NCBI RefSeq assembly: GCF_004353185.1
Contig: NZ_SMUS01000006.1
Location: 62,001-126,000 of the forward strand
Direction: 5' to 3'
Length of the DNA stretch: 64,000 nt
Origin: Clostridium cuniculi
GTDB lineage: Bacteria; Bacillota; Clostridia; Clostridiales; Clostridiaceae
The notes under the pieces are model-generated. The model searched no databases and had not been told where the DNA came from. It saw only the letters and a program-made list of their open reading frames with translations. Below are positions 27,536 through 37,626 of this stretch, one piece after another; the stretch's first letter is position 1, and every line of letters begins with the position of its first letter. The translations under genes were made by a program, and so were the position numbers.

Positions 27536-28093
27536 ATGTGTATTATGGAAATTAATGAAACCATAAATAAATTATTAAATAATACAATAGATATAAAAAA
27601 TAGACTTATAGAATTAGAAGATAAGTTACAAGAAAAAGATAGCATAATAGAAGAGTTAAATTTAGAAATAGATCAGTTAAAGGGATTAAGTCATGAAGAG
27701 GATGAATTAGATTGTGGATTATTGGGAAACTTACAAGATATTAAGTGGAGTGTAGAAAATTATGCAACGTATAGTATTGAAAATAACAGTTTAATAATAC
27801 ATGGTACTAGTAGGTATGCCTCAATAAAATGTATATATACTGAATTGCCAGAAAATTATATAGAAAATGTAAGAACAAAATATTTGTTGCATATAGAAGG
27901 ATATAAAGAGCAGGGATGTAGTAATTCATATATATGTACAAGTGATAATTTAATAGAAGATAATAAATTTAGTATGAATATAGAACTTTTAGCATCTTGG
28001 GAAAGACAATTAAATATAGTAATAATGTTGAATCAATCTAATGGTGAGGATTCTAAGATTGTAATAACTTCGCTTAAACTAACACTATTATAA
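27536..28093 (+). CDS. Coiled-coil protein with beta-rich C-terminal domain, unknown function
   Basis: 185 residues; I do not recognise the family. Residues about 5-50 form a strongly predicted coiled coil (IKNRLIELEDKLQEKDSIIEELNLEI). The rest (about 60-185) looks beta-rich, with a carbohydrate-binding-like alternation of aromatic and polar residues. There is no signal peptide or membrane segment. AAGGAG is only 3 nt from the first ATG and 12 nt from a second in-frame ATG (27545), so the start is uncertain. The following tailspike-like gene is 16 nt away, and the two are probably co-transcribed. Confidence 0.6.
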   Translation: MCIMEINETINKLLNNTIDIKNRLIELEDKLQEKDSIIEELNLEIDQLKGLSHEEDELDCGLLGNLQDIKWSVENYATYSIENNSLIIHGTSRYASIKCIYTELPENYIENVRTKYLLHIEGYKEQGCSNSYICTSDNLIEDNKFSMNIELLASWERQLNIVIMLNQSNGEDSKIVITSLKLTLL

Positions 28094-28109
28094 AGGAGGT
28101 GAGAGGGTA

Positions 28110-30362
28110 ATGGATTATTTAATAGATGAAAGGATAGAATTAATAGAAACTATAAGTAAGCAAATACTTACAGTAAATACAGAATATATTCAATCAATAA
28201 ATAGTTTATTATTAAAACAATTAATTTTATCAGACGAAGTAGAAGAACCTAAAATTATATTTTCAACAGTAGGTGAAATGAAGAAAGCTAATTTAAATGA
28301 AGGAGATATAGTATATACAAAAGGATATTATAATGAAGATGATGGAGGCGGGGCATGTTATATAATTAAAGATTATAATTATTATTTGAATGAATGGTTA
28401 CCAGAAGATTGTAGGAAGGTTGGTATTAAGCCAACAATGACAGATGTTTATTTAATTGATACTCCAGTTGATGAGTATGGAAATCATACGTTAGATAATA
28501 AATTGGTTGCTTGTTTAATGAATAAAGAAGATATTAAAGTTGAGCAATATGGAGCAAAGGGGGATGGAAATTTTGATAATATAGAATCATTCATTCATCT
28601 ATTTGCTCATATGAAACATGGAAAGATAGCATTTAAAAAAGATGGAATTTATTTAATGGGACAAAGAAAGCAGGAAAATATTCCAAGAATATATTCCTAT
28701 TTGGATAATCCATATAGAGCGTATATGTCTGGAAGAGGAGCATATATACAAAAACCAATAATGGCAAATGTAGATGGAGTAGAAATAGTTGGAGAAAATT
28801 CTACTATAAAAATAAAAGATAATGATTTTTGTAATAATGGAAAAACTACAGACATGGCAATACTTCATTTGTTTAGATTTGTTAAGAATTTAAAAATTCA
28901 TGGAATTAATTTTAATAATAATGGGTTAACAATGGATTCCAGTCATGTTGTAAGCAATCATGGAATAATATATAAGTCAGGAAATTCAACTTTAGACGGT
29001 GGAAAGATAGCTCCGTATTCAGAAATAAAAGATGAAATATCAAATATTGAAATATATGATTGTAAATTTATAGAAGGGGGAACTAGAAGGGATGTCCAAG
29101 ATGTTGGGGGAGATGGAATATTAATAATAAACCCTTCAGAGTTATCTCATGATATTAATATTCATGATAATAAGTTTATTAATTGGGGGAGATGGTGTTT
29201 TGCCATTGATTTGGGTGGAAATGGAGAATGTATCGAAAATGTGAAATTTAATAATAATTACTGTTTCCAAGATATGAATCAAAATACGTCTTTATATGGT
29301 GGCTGCAGAGGATTAGGATGGATAGACCTTGAAGCAAAAAAATGTTTTAAAAATCTAGAGATATGTAATAATTATGTAGATGGATGGTGTGGTTTTGCAT
29401 TTAACGGAGCAGGAAAAGTTAGTGAAAATGTAACTATTAAAAGTAATGTAATGACTCATACTACTAGTAATTCTATAGGCAGTAAAGGTTACAATTATAC
29501 CTGGAATTTTTATGGAGTACAGATGAAAAATTTGGTGTTTGAGAATAATGATTTTTCAAATGCAGCTGGAAGTTATAGATTTGGATATACTTTAAATAAT
29601 ATAGTAATCAGAAATAATAAAATGCCATCAACAACAGATGCATTTTCTCTTAATGGGATGTATGGAGATATAATAATTGAAGGAAATCAAAGAATTGATT
29701 ATGGAAAAATTTGCGGTGTGCTACCAACGCAATTGGGATCGCCGGATTATTTAAGTGATGAAGAAAAATCTAATCCATATGTAAATTTAGTATTTAGAAA
29801 TAACCAAGCAAGTATTTCAGGAAAGTTTTTTGATGAAGGGAACAAAGGAAAATATAATTATATAAAGCTTACGATAGAGAATAATCAAATGAATGGTGTA
29901 AATATAGAAGCGTTTGATGCAGAGGACTTTAATTTTGATTTAACTCAAATTAGAGATATAGAAAGTATAAGTGCTTTTAGTGTAAGAGGAGCACAATTTA
30001 CTTCTCCTACTACAATTAACTATAGGGGGATGCCTAATGGTGGAGGATATTATACTAAGGGAGATATAGTTGCGGAAAATGATAAAAAGAAAATAATATG
30101 CACTGAAGATGGATATGTACCGATGCAAGGGAGTTTTGGATTGGCAGATAGCGATGTAGAATTTTCAAGTATAACTAATCCCAAAGCTATTATTAAAAAA
30201 GGAACTTATGTATATACAGATAGTAGCTTATATATTGTTAGTAAGGAGGGGGCATTTAAAGGTGATAATGTACCTACTCATACGAGTGGATATCAAAAAT
30301 GTGGTGATGCAGAGCTACTATATTTAATGAAACTGGCAAAAGTCGAAATAATAAATAAGTAA
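28110..30362 (+). CDS. Right-handed beta-helix protein resembling phage tailspike / pectate-lyase superfamily
   Basis: 750 residues. After a helical N-terminus, residues about 50-90 (GDIVYTKGYYNEDDGGGACY) match the head domain of phage receptor-binding proteins. IKVEQYGAKGDGNFDN (about 143-158) is the usual entry to a pectate-lyase-3 beta-helix. Residues about 190-600 show regular Asn-rich coils (NIEIYDCKFIEGG, NIHDNKFINWG, NLEICNNYVDGW). The C-terminus has a small carbohydrate-binding-like segment (GGGYYTKGDIVAEN). No signal peptide, TAT motif or cell-wall anchor is seen. It may degrade or bind the polymer made by the adjacent operon, and could be of phage origin. The SD is AAAGGAGGTGA. Confidence 0.75.
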   Translation: MDYLIDERIELIETISKQILTVNTEYIQSINSLLLKQLILSDEVEEPKIIFSTVGEMKKANLNEGDIVYTKGYYNEDDGGGACYIIKDYNYYLNEWLPEDCRKVGIKPTMTDVYLIDTPVDEYGNHTLDNKLVACLMNKEDIKVEQYGAKGDGNFDNIESFIHLFAHMKHGKIAFKKDGIYLMGQRKQENIPRIYSYLDNPYRAYMSGRGAYIQKPIMANVDGVEIVGENSTIKIKDNDFCNNGKTTDMAILHLFRFVKNLKIHGINFNNNGLTMDSSHVVSNHGIIYKSGNSTLDGGKIAPYSEIKDEISNIEIYDCKFIEGGTRRDVQDVGGDGILIINPSELSHDINIHDNKFINWGRWCFAIDLGGNGECIENVKFNNNYCFQDMNQNTSLYGGCRGLGWIDLEAKKCFKNLEICNNYVDGWCGFAFNGAGKVSENVTIKSNVMTHTTSNSIGSKGYNYTWNFYGVQMKNLVFENNDFSNAAGSYRFGYTLNNIVIRNNKMPSTTDAFSLNGMYGDIIIEGNQRIDYGKICGVLPTQLGSPDYLSDEEKSNPYVNLVFRNNQASISGKFFDEGNKGKYNYIKLTIENNQMNGVNIEAFDAEDFNFDLTQIRDIESISAFSVRGAQFTSPTTINYRGMPNGGGYYTKGDIVAENDKKKIICTEDGYVPMQGSFGLADSDVEFSSITNPKAIIKKGTYVYTDSSLYIVSKEGAFKGDNVPTHTSGYQKCGDAELLYLMKLAKVEIINK

Positions 30363-30799
30363 ATCTTAATTGTAGAAAAATTAATAATAAGCTATGCAAA
30401 AAGTTTTTATATGTTACTTATAGAGCTAATAGTTTAATTAATAAAACTATTATAATATAGGTAGCATTTATTTATTGAATATTATTTTAAGAAAGATATA
30501 TAAAAGAAAAAAATTTTACATATATAATTATATTAGAGTTTAACTTAAGTTTTATGAAAGTATTAGCTTAGAAAATATTATTTAAAATTATTTTGCTTAA
30601 ATGTATCAGTAAAATTTATTCATTAAAGGATAAATGATAAATTATATAATAATAATGCTAAGAACAAATATATAATTTTACAAAAATGAAATTATACAAT
30701 TATTTATACGAAACTAAAGACGCTTTGCAATAACAAAGAAATAACTTTTCAACAATAATATATAACTACAATAAATTAAATAAAACAATAAATGGTGGG
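30363..30799. other. Gene-free, A+T-rich spacer
   Basis: 437 bp without a supported gene or clear terminator. One short less A/T-rich patch (AGACGCTTTGCAATAAC near 30718) stands out, but I can assign no function to it. Confidence 0.4.
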
Positions 30800-31845
30800 G
30801 TGATTGAGATAAAAAGTAGAAATTATTCGCTTGATTTCATTAAGTTTTTTTGTATAACCGCTATTGTATGTATTCATTTAGCACCTTTCTATGGTTCAAA
30901 GTTAGGAATTATTATTAATACAATATGTAGAGTAGCATTACCATTACCATTAGTATTTATATGTAGTGGATATTTATTTCTAAGTAAATTTAGCAAGGGC
31001 ATAGTAAGAAGTATTTTTATAAGATGTTAAAGTTCTTTATAATATCCAACATATTATAATTAGTTCTACTAATATATATTAATATTTTATTTCATAATGG
31101 AATACGAAGTACCATATATTATTATTTTAGCAATTTAAAAATAACAGATTTTTATTATGGAGATGGAGTGATAGAGTTTCATTTATGGTATTTAACAGCT
31201 ATGGTTTTAATAGTTCAAATTCTTTATTTTACTGTTAAATATAACTTAATAAATAAGATGTTAATACTTTCAGGAATATTAAATATTTCAGGTATATTCA
31301 TTTATAATTCAGGTCATTTAAAAAATAATAGGGATGCTATTTTCTTTGGCTTATTTTATTGTACTTTAGGTATGTATTTAAAGGCTAAAGAAGATGTAAT
31401 AAGAGAAAAGTTAAAAGATAAGATAAATTCGATATATATATTATTTATTTTGCTATTTACATTAACTTCTTTAATAGAGAGATTTATTTATGATTCTGTA
31501 TTTATTAAAACTGGAGATATTTATATATCTACTATACCATTGTCTATATTAATATTTGTTTTATGTATTACTAAAAGAAAAGAAAAGGATAATATGCTTT
31601 GTAAAGTTGGAAGAAAAAGTTTTGGAATATATGTAGTTCACATAGGAGTTATAAATTTAATTAATATATTTTTATATAAAATAGGAATGTTATCAGTTAT
31701 ATCAACAACAATTTGGCAAATAATAGGTACATTTATTATTCTGATCTTATCATTAATAAGCTATAACATATTAATATTTATTAATGATAAGATAATTGGT
31801 TTAATAGAAAATAAAGTAACGAATAAAAGATATATTGTGGACTAG
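30800..31845 (+). pseudogene. Acyltransferase-3 family membrane protein, disrupted
   Basis: The 5' part (from GTG at 30800) encodes a typical AT3 start, NYSLDFIKFFCITAIVCIHL, and ends early at 31030. The rest of the protein (GDGVIEFHLWYLTAMVLI through several membrane helices) lies in a second frame to 31845. That frame is readable back to about 31013 but has a TAA at 31057-31059. So at least two lesions are present: a frameshift in the T/A-rich stretch around 31010-31020 and a nonsense codon. The intact gene would encode about 348 residues, the usual AT3 size. It probably once O-acylated the surface polysaccharide. Confidence 0.8.
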
Positions 31846-31907
31846 CTATATGAACTGCCTCCCATCTATATTGGATAGGAGGCAATTTATTATTGCTAGT
31901 TTTTTTA
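31841..31907 (+). terminator. Hairpin terminator after the broken acyltransferase
   Basis: Nested stems: ACTAGC/GCTAGT (31841-31846/31895-31900) outside and TGCCTCC/GGAGGCA (31856-31862/31878-31884) inside, followed by T7. The first pair overlaps the end of the pseudogene frame. Confidence 0.7.
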
Positions 31908-31939
31908 TTAATTTTTTTAGAGAAATAAGGGGGAGTTTA

Positions 31940-32968
31940 ATGGTTATGAAAAGAAAAAGTGGAATTGAATTATTAAGAATAGTTTTAATGCTTATGGTTA
32001 TAGGGTTACACTACTTTAATGCTTCTATGGGTGGAGCTTTAGAATATACAAATGAAGGAACTTTTAATTGGTATTTAATTAGATTTATTGAAAGTATGTT
32101 TATTATTGCAGTTGATTGCTTTATCATAATCAACGGTTATTTTATGGTAAGTAAAAAGTCTGTCAATTTAAGAAAAATTATAAAATTATTTTTAGAATTA
32201 TCCTTATATAATGTGATAATTTATTTATTATGTTTAGTCTTAGGAGTTGAAAAGTTTCAAATAACTACTTTTATAAAGGCTTTATTTCCATTACTAATTA
32301 ATAATTATTGGTTCTTTAAATATTATATAGTTTTATTTTTATTAATTCCTTTTATAAATATATTATTAAATAATATGGATAAAGAAACTTATAAAAAATT
32401 ATTGGTAGTTATATTATTAGTTTTTTCACTTTGGGATTCAATAATACCAAATAAAATAATTGTTGATTCAGGATATGGAATTGTAAATTTTATAGTATTG
32501 TATATAATAGGAGGATATTTAAAGTTGCATTATAATAACTCTAAGAGTTCTTCGTACTGGGGGATCAGGTATATGTTATTTAGTTTATTAACCTTTATAT
32601 CATTATTTATTCCAGTTATAAAGAGTAATTCATGGGCTTATTATTTTATAACAAATATTTTTAGTGCTATTTGTTTATTTAATGCATTTAATAAGATTAA
32701 TATTAAAAGTAATATAATAAATACTATAGCTGCTTCTGTATTTGGTGTATTTATAATACATTTAAATCCATATATATTAAATTTTCAATATAAAATAGTT
32801 AAAACTAATTTATTTTGGAATAGTAAGTTTATGATACTTCATATGATTGTAATTTGCATAGCTATATTTTCTATATTTGTTTTGATTGATATATTAAGAA
32901 AAAAATTATTTGATAAAATTTTTAATAATATAATAAGTGGTGTAAAAGTATTTAATACTGAAGTTTAA
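31940..32968 (+). CDS. Acyltransferase-3 family membrane protein (OafA/WecH-like)
   Basis: 342 residues from the ATG at 31940, chosen because AAGGGGGAG lies 5 nt upstream; the longer frame overlaps the terminator. About ten membrane helices. The AT3 signature is RKSGIELLRIVLMLMVIGLHYF with the conserved His in helix 1, then the DCFIIINGYFMV segment. It probably transfers acetyl or succinyl groups to the polysaccharide on the outer face. It may have taken over from the decayed acyltransferase gene just upstream. Confidence 0.83.
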   Translation: MVMKRKSGIELLRIVLMLMVIGLHYFNASMGGALEYTNEGTFNWYLIRFIESMFIIAVDCFIIINGYFMVSKKSVNLRKIIKLFLELSLYNVIIYLLCLVLGVEKFQITTFIKALFPLLINNYWFFKYYIVLFLLIPFINILLNNMDKETYKKLLVVILLVFSLWDSIIPNKIIVDSGYGIVNFIVLYIIGGYLKLHYNNSKSSSYWGIRYMLFSLLTFISLFIPVIKSNSWAYYFITNIFSAICLFNAFNKINIKSNIINTIAASVFGVFIIHLNPYILNFQYKIVKTNLFWNSKFMILHMIVICIAIFSIFVLIDILRKKLFDKIFNNIISGVKVFNTEV

Positions 32969-32989
32969 AATAAATAAGCACTACAATAC

Positions 32990-33018
32990 TTGAAAAAAAT
33001 GTAAAAATAATATAAAAT
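32990..33018 (+). promoter_or_regulatory. Putative promoter for UDP-glucose dehydrogenase gene
   Basis: TTGAAA (32990-32995), 17 nt, then TAAAAT (33013-33018); an alternative -10 is TATAAA at 33011. It lies about 80 nt before the ATG. Confidence 0.35.
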
Positions 33019-33097
33019 ATTACCAAAAATGTTTTAAAATATAAAAACATAATTAACTTTATTGAGAATTACAAAAAGGTATTGGGGGAAAGAATTA

Positions 33098-34264
33098 ATG
33101 AAAATAGCCATAGCAGGAACGGGATATGTGGGACTAGCAAATGCTATCCTATTAGCACAACATAATGAAGTAGTAGCAGTAGATATAATACAAGAAAAAG
33201 TAGATATGATAAATGATAAAGTATCACCAATAATAGATAGTGAAATACAAGACTACCTAAGAAATAAAGAGTTAAATTTAGTTGCAACTACAGATGTGTA
33301 CAAGGCATATAAAGATGCAGACTATGTAATAATTTCAACACCAACAAATTATGATCCAGAGAAAAATTACTTTAATACAAGAAGTGTTGAAGCGGTAATA
33401 GCCAATGTACTTTCAATAAATCCAGATGCAACAATGATAATAAAATCAACAGTGCCAGTTGGATATACAAAAAGAGTAAGAGAAATGTTTGAAACTGAAA
33501 ATATAATATTTTCTCCAGAATTCCTAAGAGAAGGTAAGGCCTTATATGATAATTTATATCCTTCAAGAATTATAGTAGGAGAAGAAAGTGAAAGGGCTAA
33601 AAAGTTTGCAGATCTTTTAGTAGAAGGAGCAATAAAAGAAGATATTCCAGTATTATTTACAGATTCAACAGAAGCAGAGGCAGTAAAACTTTTTTCAAAC
33701 ACATATTTAGCGTTAAGAGTAGCTTATTTTAATGAGTTAGATACTTATGCAGAAGTACGAGGATTAAATACAAAGCAAATAATAGAAGGAGTATGCTTAG
33801 ATCCAAGAATAGGCTCTCACTATAATAATCCTTCATTTGGATATGGAGGTTATTGTTTACCTAAGGATACAAAGCAATTATTAGCTAACTATAACGATGT
33901 TCCTAATAATATAATTGGAGCTATTGTAGATGCAAATAGGACAAGAAAAGATCATATTGCAGAACAAATAATAAAAAGAAATCCAAAGAAGGTTGGTATA
34001 TATAGATTAACAATGAAGACGAATTCAGATAACTTTAGAGCTTCTTCTATTCAAGGAATAATGAAGAGAATTAAGGCTAAAGGAATAGAAGTTGTAGTAT
34101 ACGAACCAGTATTAAAAGAAGATAGTTTCTTTAATTCTAAAGTAGTTAAAGATATAGAAGAGTTTAAGAAAGAAAGTGATGTTATTGTATCTAATAGATT
34201 ATCAAAGGAATTATTTGATGTAGAAGAAAAAGTTTATACAAGAGATTTATTTAACAGGGATTAA
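33098..34264 (+). CDS. ugd: UDP-glucose 6-dehydrogenase
   Basis: 388 residues from the ATG at 33098 (GGGGGAA upstream); twelve residues of a longer frame are rejected because [19 protein letters not shown] is the normal NAD-binding start. Other motifs are ISTPTNYD, the [10 protein letters not shown] and [15 protein letters not shown] blocks and the catalytic Cys253 in [13 protein letters not shown]. It oxidises UDP-Glc to UDP-GlcA with two NAD+. The length fits the short streptococcal HasB-like form. It is a separate transcription unit that would supply glucuronate to the polysaccharide locus upstream. Confidence 0.92.
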   Translation: MKIAIAGTGYVGLANAILLAQHNEVVAVDIIQEKVDMINDKVSPIIDSEIQDYLRNKELNLVATTDVYKAYKDADYVIISTPTNYDPEKNYFNTRSVEAVIANVLSINPDATMIIKSTVPVGYTKRVREMFETENIIFSPEFLREGKALYDNLYPSRIIVGEESERAKKFADLLVEGAIKEDIPVLFTDSTEAEAVKLFSNTYLALRVAYFNELDTYAEVRGLNTKQIIEGVCLDPRIGSHYNNPSFGYGGYCLPKDTKQLLANYNDVPNNIIGAIVDANRTRKDHIAEQIIKRNPKKVGIYRLTMKTNSDNFRASSIQGIMKRIKAKGIEVVVYEPVLKEDSFFNSKVVKDIEEFKKESDVIVSNRLSKELFDVEEKVYTRDLFNRD

Positions 34265-34272
34265 TTATACTT

Positions 34273-34317
34273 AAGTATTACATATAGAAATAATTATATG
34301 TAATACTTATTATTTTT
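34273..34317 (+). terminator. Rho-independent terminator of ugd
   Basis: A 14-bp perfect stem (34273-34286 with 34295-34308) followed by ATTATTTTTT. Confidence 0.85.
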
Positions 34318-34399
34318 TGGAAGTAGTAACAAGGTGCGTTGTTAATAAATGTAAAATAAGTTAAAATTATAACATATTTTAAGATAAGGGGTAACAATA

Positions 34400-35611
34400 A
34401 TGAACTTAATTCAAAAACAAATAATAGACTTGTTAAATGCATCTATACATAATACAGTTCCAAAACTTGATTATAGTAAAGATGTAGATTGGGATGAAGT
34501 AATAAATGAGGCAAATGCCCATAGTATAACAGGATTAATATATCCTGCTTTAAAAAATATTAAAGATAATAATATTGATAAAGACATAATAGATAAATTG
34601 AAAAAAATTACTTTTTATTCGGCTATAAGACAATCTAATCATATAAAAAGGACTGCAGAAATATTAAAATTATTTAATGAAAATAATATACCAGTAATAG
34701 TCTTAAAGGGATTAGTAGTCAGAGAGTATTATCCTAAACCAGACCTTAGAACCATGTGTGATTCGGATGTAATTATATATAAAAGTGATTTAGAAAGAGT
34801 TAGAAAATTACTTTTAGAAAGAGGATTCCATGAAGAGGAAGACGCAGGACATCATATAGCATTTATGAAAGCTGACTTTAATTTAGAAATTCACTGGACA
34901 CTGGCAAATGAAACGTTTAGAAAAGGTCAAGAGTGCTTTCAGGAAAAAATATGGGATGATGCTATGAAAGTTAAGGTTGGGAGAGTAGATACCCTTTCAC
35001 TTAGTTTAGAGGATTTAGCGTTACATTTATGTGCACATATGGCTTCGCATATGGCTATATCAGGATTTGGAGTAAGGCAATTAGCAGATTTGGTTTTATT
35101 GGTTGAACATAAAGGAAATGAAATAAAATGGAATGAGTTTAGAGAAAAAGCAGAGAAAAGTGGGCTAACTCAATTCTCTACAGGGATGTTCAAGGTTTGT
35201 AATTATTTATTTGGTATGGAAATACCTAAAGAATTAAATATAGAAAATAAAAGTGAAGATGATGAAATAATTAAGCTAGTTGTTAATGATATATTTACAG
35301 GTGGGGTTTATGGACAAAGGGATTTATCATTTTCATTTAGAGCACAGGTTGGATATGATATAGATGATGATAGTACCTTCAGTATGTTAAAGAGATATAT
35401 TCAGGTTATATTACCACCACCAAGTAAATTATCAGATAGATATGCATATGCGAAGAAATACAAAATATTATTACCCATAGCATGGATACATCATATATAT
35501 GTTGGAATTACAAGTAAAGAATATGATAGTGAGAGTAAGAAAAAATTCTTAACATCTACAATTAGCAATGCTAAAAGCAGAAACAAGGTTGTTAGGTGGT
35601 TAGAACTTTAA
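34400..35611 (+). CDS. Nucleotidyltransferase family protein (PF14907-like)
   Basis: 403 residues. The core segment VIVLKGLVVREYYPKPDLRT followed by CDSDVIIYKSDLE (Asp pair) and FNLEIHWTLAN is typical of the Uncharacterised-NTP-transferase-5 family. Members occur in polysaccharide loci and also in Firmicutes lasso-peptide clusters next to a kinase, for example pseudomycoidin, where such a protein modifies the phosphorylated peptide. Here it lies about 6 kb before the RiPP genes. It could be a tailoring enzyme for those peptides or a glycan-linked enzyme. The ATG has AAGGGG upstream. Confidence 0.78.
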   Translation: MNLIQKQIIDLLNASIHNTVPKLDYSKDVDWDEVINEANAHSITGLIYPALKNIKDNNIDKDIIDKLKKITFYSAIRQSNHIKRTAEILKLFNENNIPVIVLKGLVVREYYPKPDLRTMCDSDVIIYKSDLERVRKLLLERGFHEEEDAGHHIAFMKADFNLEIHWTLANETFRKGQECFQEKIWDDAMKVKVGRVDTLSLSLEDLALHLCAHMASHMAISGFGVRQLADLVLLVEHKGNEIKWNEFREKAEKSGLTQFSTGMFKVCNYLFGMEIPKELNIENKSEDDEIIKLVVNDIFTGGVYGQRDLSFSFRAQVGYDIDDDSTFSMLKRYIQVILPPPSKLSDRYAYAKKYKILLPIAWIHHIYVGITSKEYDSESKKKFLTSTISNAKSRNKVVRWLEL

Positions 35612-35653
35612 GATGAAGAAAATATTAAAAAGTAAATAAAAGATTTTAAATGT

Positions 35654-35693
35654 AAATGACCTATAGCAATTTTAAGTGTTATAGGTCATTTTT
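35654..35693 (+). terminator. Rho-independent terminator
   Basis: An 11-bp perfect stem (35655-35665 with 35680-35690) and a T-rich tail after the nucleotidyltransferase gene. Confidence 0.8.
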
Positions 35694-35716
35694 AAATAAG
35701 AAAGTGAGGGCTTATT

Positions 35717-36316
35717 ATGAGCATGAAAAGAAAGATTATTATAGGTATAGCTAGTATATTTTTAATAGGAATAATTTATTGTTTTTTTAATTTAGGAAAT
35801 TTTCTTGTAGTAAGTGATGATTTAAAAAAAGCAGATGCTATAGTTGTTTTTAGTGGAGATAATGGATTTAGGACTGAAGTTGGTGTAGAGCTTTTAAAGA
35901 AGGGATATGGAGATTATTTAATACTTTCAGGGGGGAAGGTATATGATGATGTTACAATGGCTGAATTAATGAAGGATCATGCCATTAAGTTAGGTGCTGA
36001 TGAAGATTCAATTATACTTGAGAACAAGTCAGAAACAACTAGTGATAATGCTAAATTTACAAAAGAAATAATTCAGGAGAATAATTTTGAATCTATAATA
36101 TTAGTAACATCAGATTATCATACTAGAAGAGCTAAAGCTACAATGGAAAAAGCATTGGAAGATGTAATTGTAAATGGAAAGAAGGTAGAAGTAATTGTAA
36201 GACCAGCTGCTGAAGATAAATTTACTACTAAATGGTGGACAAAGGGAAATAGTATTTTAATTATAATAAGTGAATACCTTAAACTTGCAGGATATTGGGC
36301 AAAAGGATATATATAA
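35717..36316 (+). CDS. YdcF/SanA/ElyC family (DUF218) membrane-anchored protein
   Basis: 199 residues. One N-terminal membrane helix (about 6-25), then the DUF218 core: KADAIVVFSGDNGFRTEVGV, YLILSGGKV, LENKSETTSDNA and LVTSDYHTRRAKATMEK. Family members (ElyC, SanA) act in envelope and lipid-carrier homeostasis; the biochemical reaction is not settled. The position among surface-glycan genes fits an envelope role. Confidence 0.8.
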   Translation: MSMKRKIIIGIASIFLIGIIYCFFNLGNFLVVSDDLKKADAIVVFSGDNGFRTEVGVELLKKGYGDYLILSGGKVYDDVTMAELMKDHAIKLGADEDSIILENKSETTSDNAKFTKEIIQENNFESIILVTSDYHTRRAKATMEKALEDVIVNGKKVEVIVRPAAEDKFTTKWWTKGNSILIIISEYLKLAGYWAKGYI

Positions 36317-36419
36317 GTAATAAATATACAGGTAAAGATATATTAAGTAATTAAAATGTGCAATATATGTATACATTTTTATGTGGTAAAATTGCAAAAT
36401 ATAGGAAGGGAGAGGTGGA

Positions 36420-37286
36420 ATGGAAAAGAAGAAAATCATAGTATTAATATGTATAATTTTAATTGCTATAGAGCTGTTTATGAGTTTTATTATTAAAATA
36501 GATGTAGAAAAATATACGATTAAAAATAAAAAAATATCAGAAGAGTTTAATAATTTTAAAATAGTCCAATTATCTGACTTTCATAGTAAGGGATATAGAA
36601 ATACTACAGAAAAAATAATAAGTAAAATAAAAAAAATTAACCCAGATATAATTGTAATGACTGGTGATATGATAAGCTATGATATGACAGAGACAGAGGA
36701 GTTTGAAAGGTTAGTTAAACTATTAGCTGAAATTTATCCTATATATTATATTGATGGTAATCATGAGCATTTAGCTGAAAAATTAGCTCCAGGAGAATAT
36801 TTATATTTTATGAGCTTTCTAAAAGAGTTAGGAGTTATTACAATAAAAAATGAGTATGTAGAAATATATAAAGGAGATGAGTCAATTAATTTATATGGAG
36901 TTAATATCCCTTTAGATTGGCCATCTGGGGTTTATGTGAGTAAGTTGCAATTAGAAAGTGATTATGTTGAAAAGACTTTGCCTGAGGCTGATACTGATAA
37001 GTTTAATATATTATTAGCACATAATCCAATATTTATTAAACAATATAGTAAGTGGGGTGCCGATCTTGTTTTAGCGGGACATATGCATGGAGGAATTGTA
37101 AGAATTCCATTTACTAATATAGGACTTTTATCACCGGAAAGAGAAATATTTCCTAGATATGCTGCAGGGAAATTTAAAGTTAATGGTTCTACAATGATAG
37201 TAAATAGGGGGATAGGAGCATCTTCTTTTAATTTAAGAATTTTTAATAACCCCGAAATTACAGTTATAACATTAAAAAGTAAATAA
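36420..37286 (+). CDS. Metallophosphoesterase, YkuE/YaeI-like, membrane-anchored
   Basis: 288 residues. An N-terminal membrane helix (about 6-24) is followed by the calcineurin-like motifs in order: QLSDFH, TGDMIS, DGNHEH, LLAHNP and LAGHMHGG. These supply the full set of dinuclear metal ligands, so it should be active. Homologues act on envelope substrates such as UDP-diacylglucosamine-like molecules or bind cell wall; the substrate is not readable. A terminator follows. Confidence 0.85.
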   Translation: MEKKKIIVLICIILIAIELFMSFIIKIDVEKYTIKNKKISEEFNNFKIVQLSDFHSKGYRNTTEKIISKIKKINPDIIVMTGDMISYDMTETEEFERLVKLLAEIYPIYYIDGNHEHLAEKLAPGEYLYFMSFLKELGVITIKNEYVEIYKGDESINLYGVNIPLDWPSGVYVSKLQLESDYVEKTLPEADTDKFNILLAHNPIFIKQYSKWGADLVLAGHMHGGIVRIPFTNIGLLSPEREIFPRYAAGKFKVNGSTMIVNRGIGASSFNLRIFNNPEITVITLKSK

Positions 37287-37294
37287 GTAATATA

Positions 37295-37332
37295 AAAAAA
37301 AGCTGGTTCTAAAAATAGAATCAGCTTTTTTT
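37295..37332 (+). terminator. Rho-independent terminator
   Basis: A 16-bp stem with one G-U pair (37295-37310 with 37317-37332), A-run and T-run on either side. The following 290 bp up to the GtcA-like gene hold no gene that I can support. Confidence 0.85.
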
Positions 37333-37626
37333 ACATGCTCATATTATAGAGAAATTAAATTATTATAGGAGAATATTTTAAGTTGTTAGGATATTTGGCA
37401 AATGTTTGTATATAGACATAATAAAAACTATGAAATTTTTGTGAAAAATTACAAAAGTATAAAAGAATAATAGCTTCTTTTTTTAGATATAGTTTTGAAA
37501 AGGCTGATAAATTAATACTTTAGCCAGGGCTAGTATAATAGAGTAACAATAGGAGTAATTCTAAAAAAGTATTTCCATAAAATGTAATAAAATATATAAT
37601 TAGGTAGAAAAGTTGAGAGGAAATAA

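Noticed and set aside
28110-30362. Prophage remnant around the tailspike-like gene
   Set aside because: No capsid, tail, lysis or integrase genes lie nearby; a single phage-like domain protein is not enough to call a prophage.
33367-33702. 111-codon minus-strand frame inside ugd
   Set aside because: Antisense shadow of the highly conserved dehydrogenase core.
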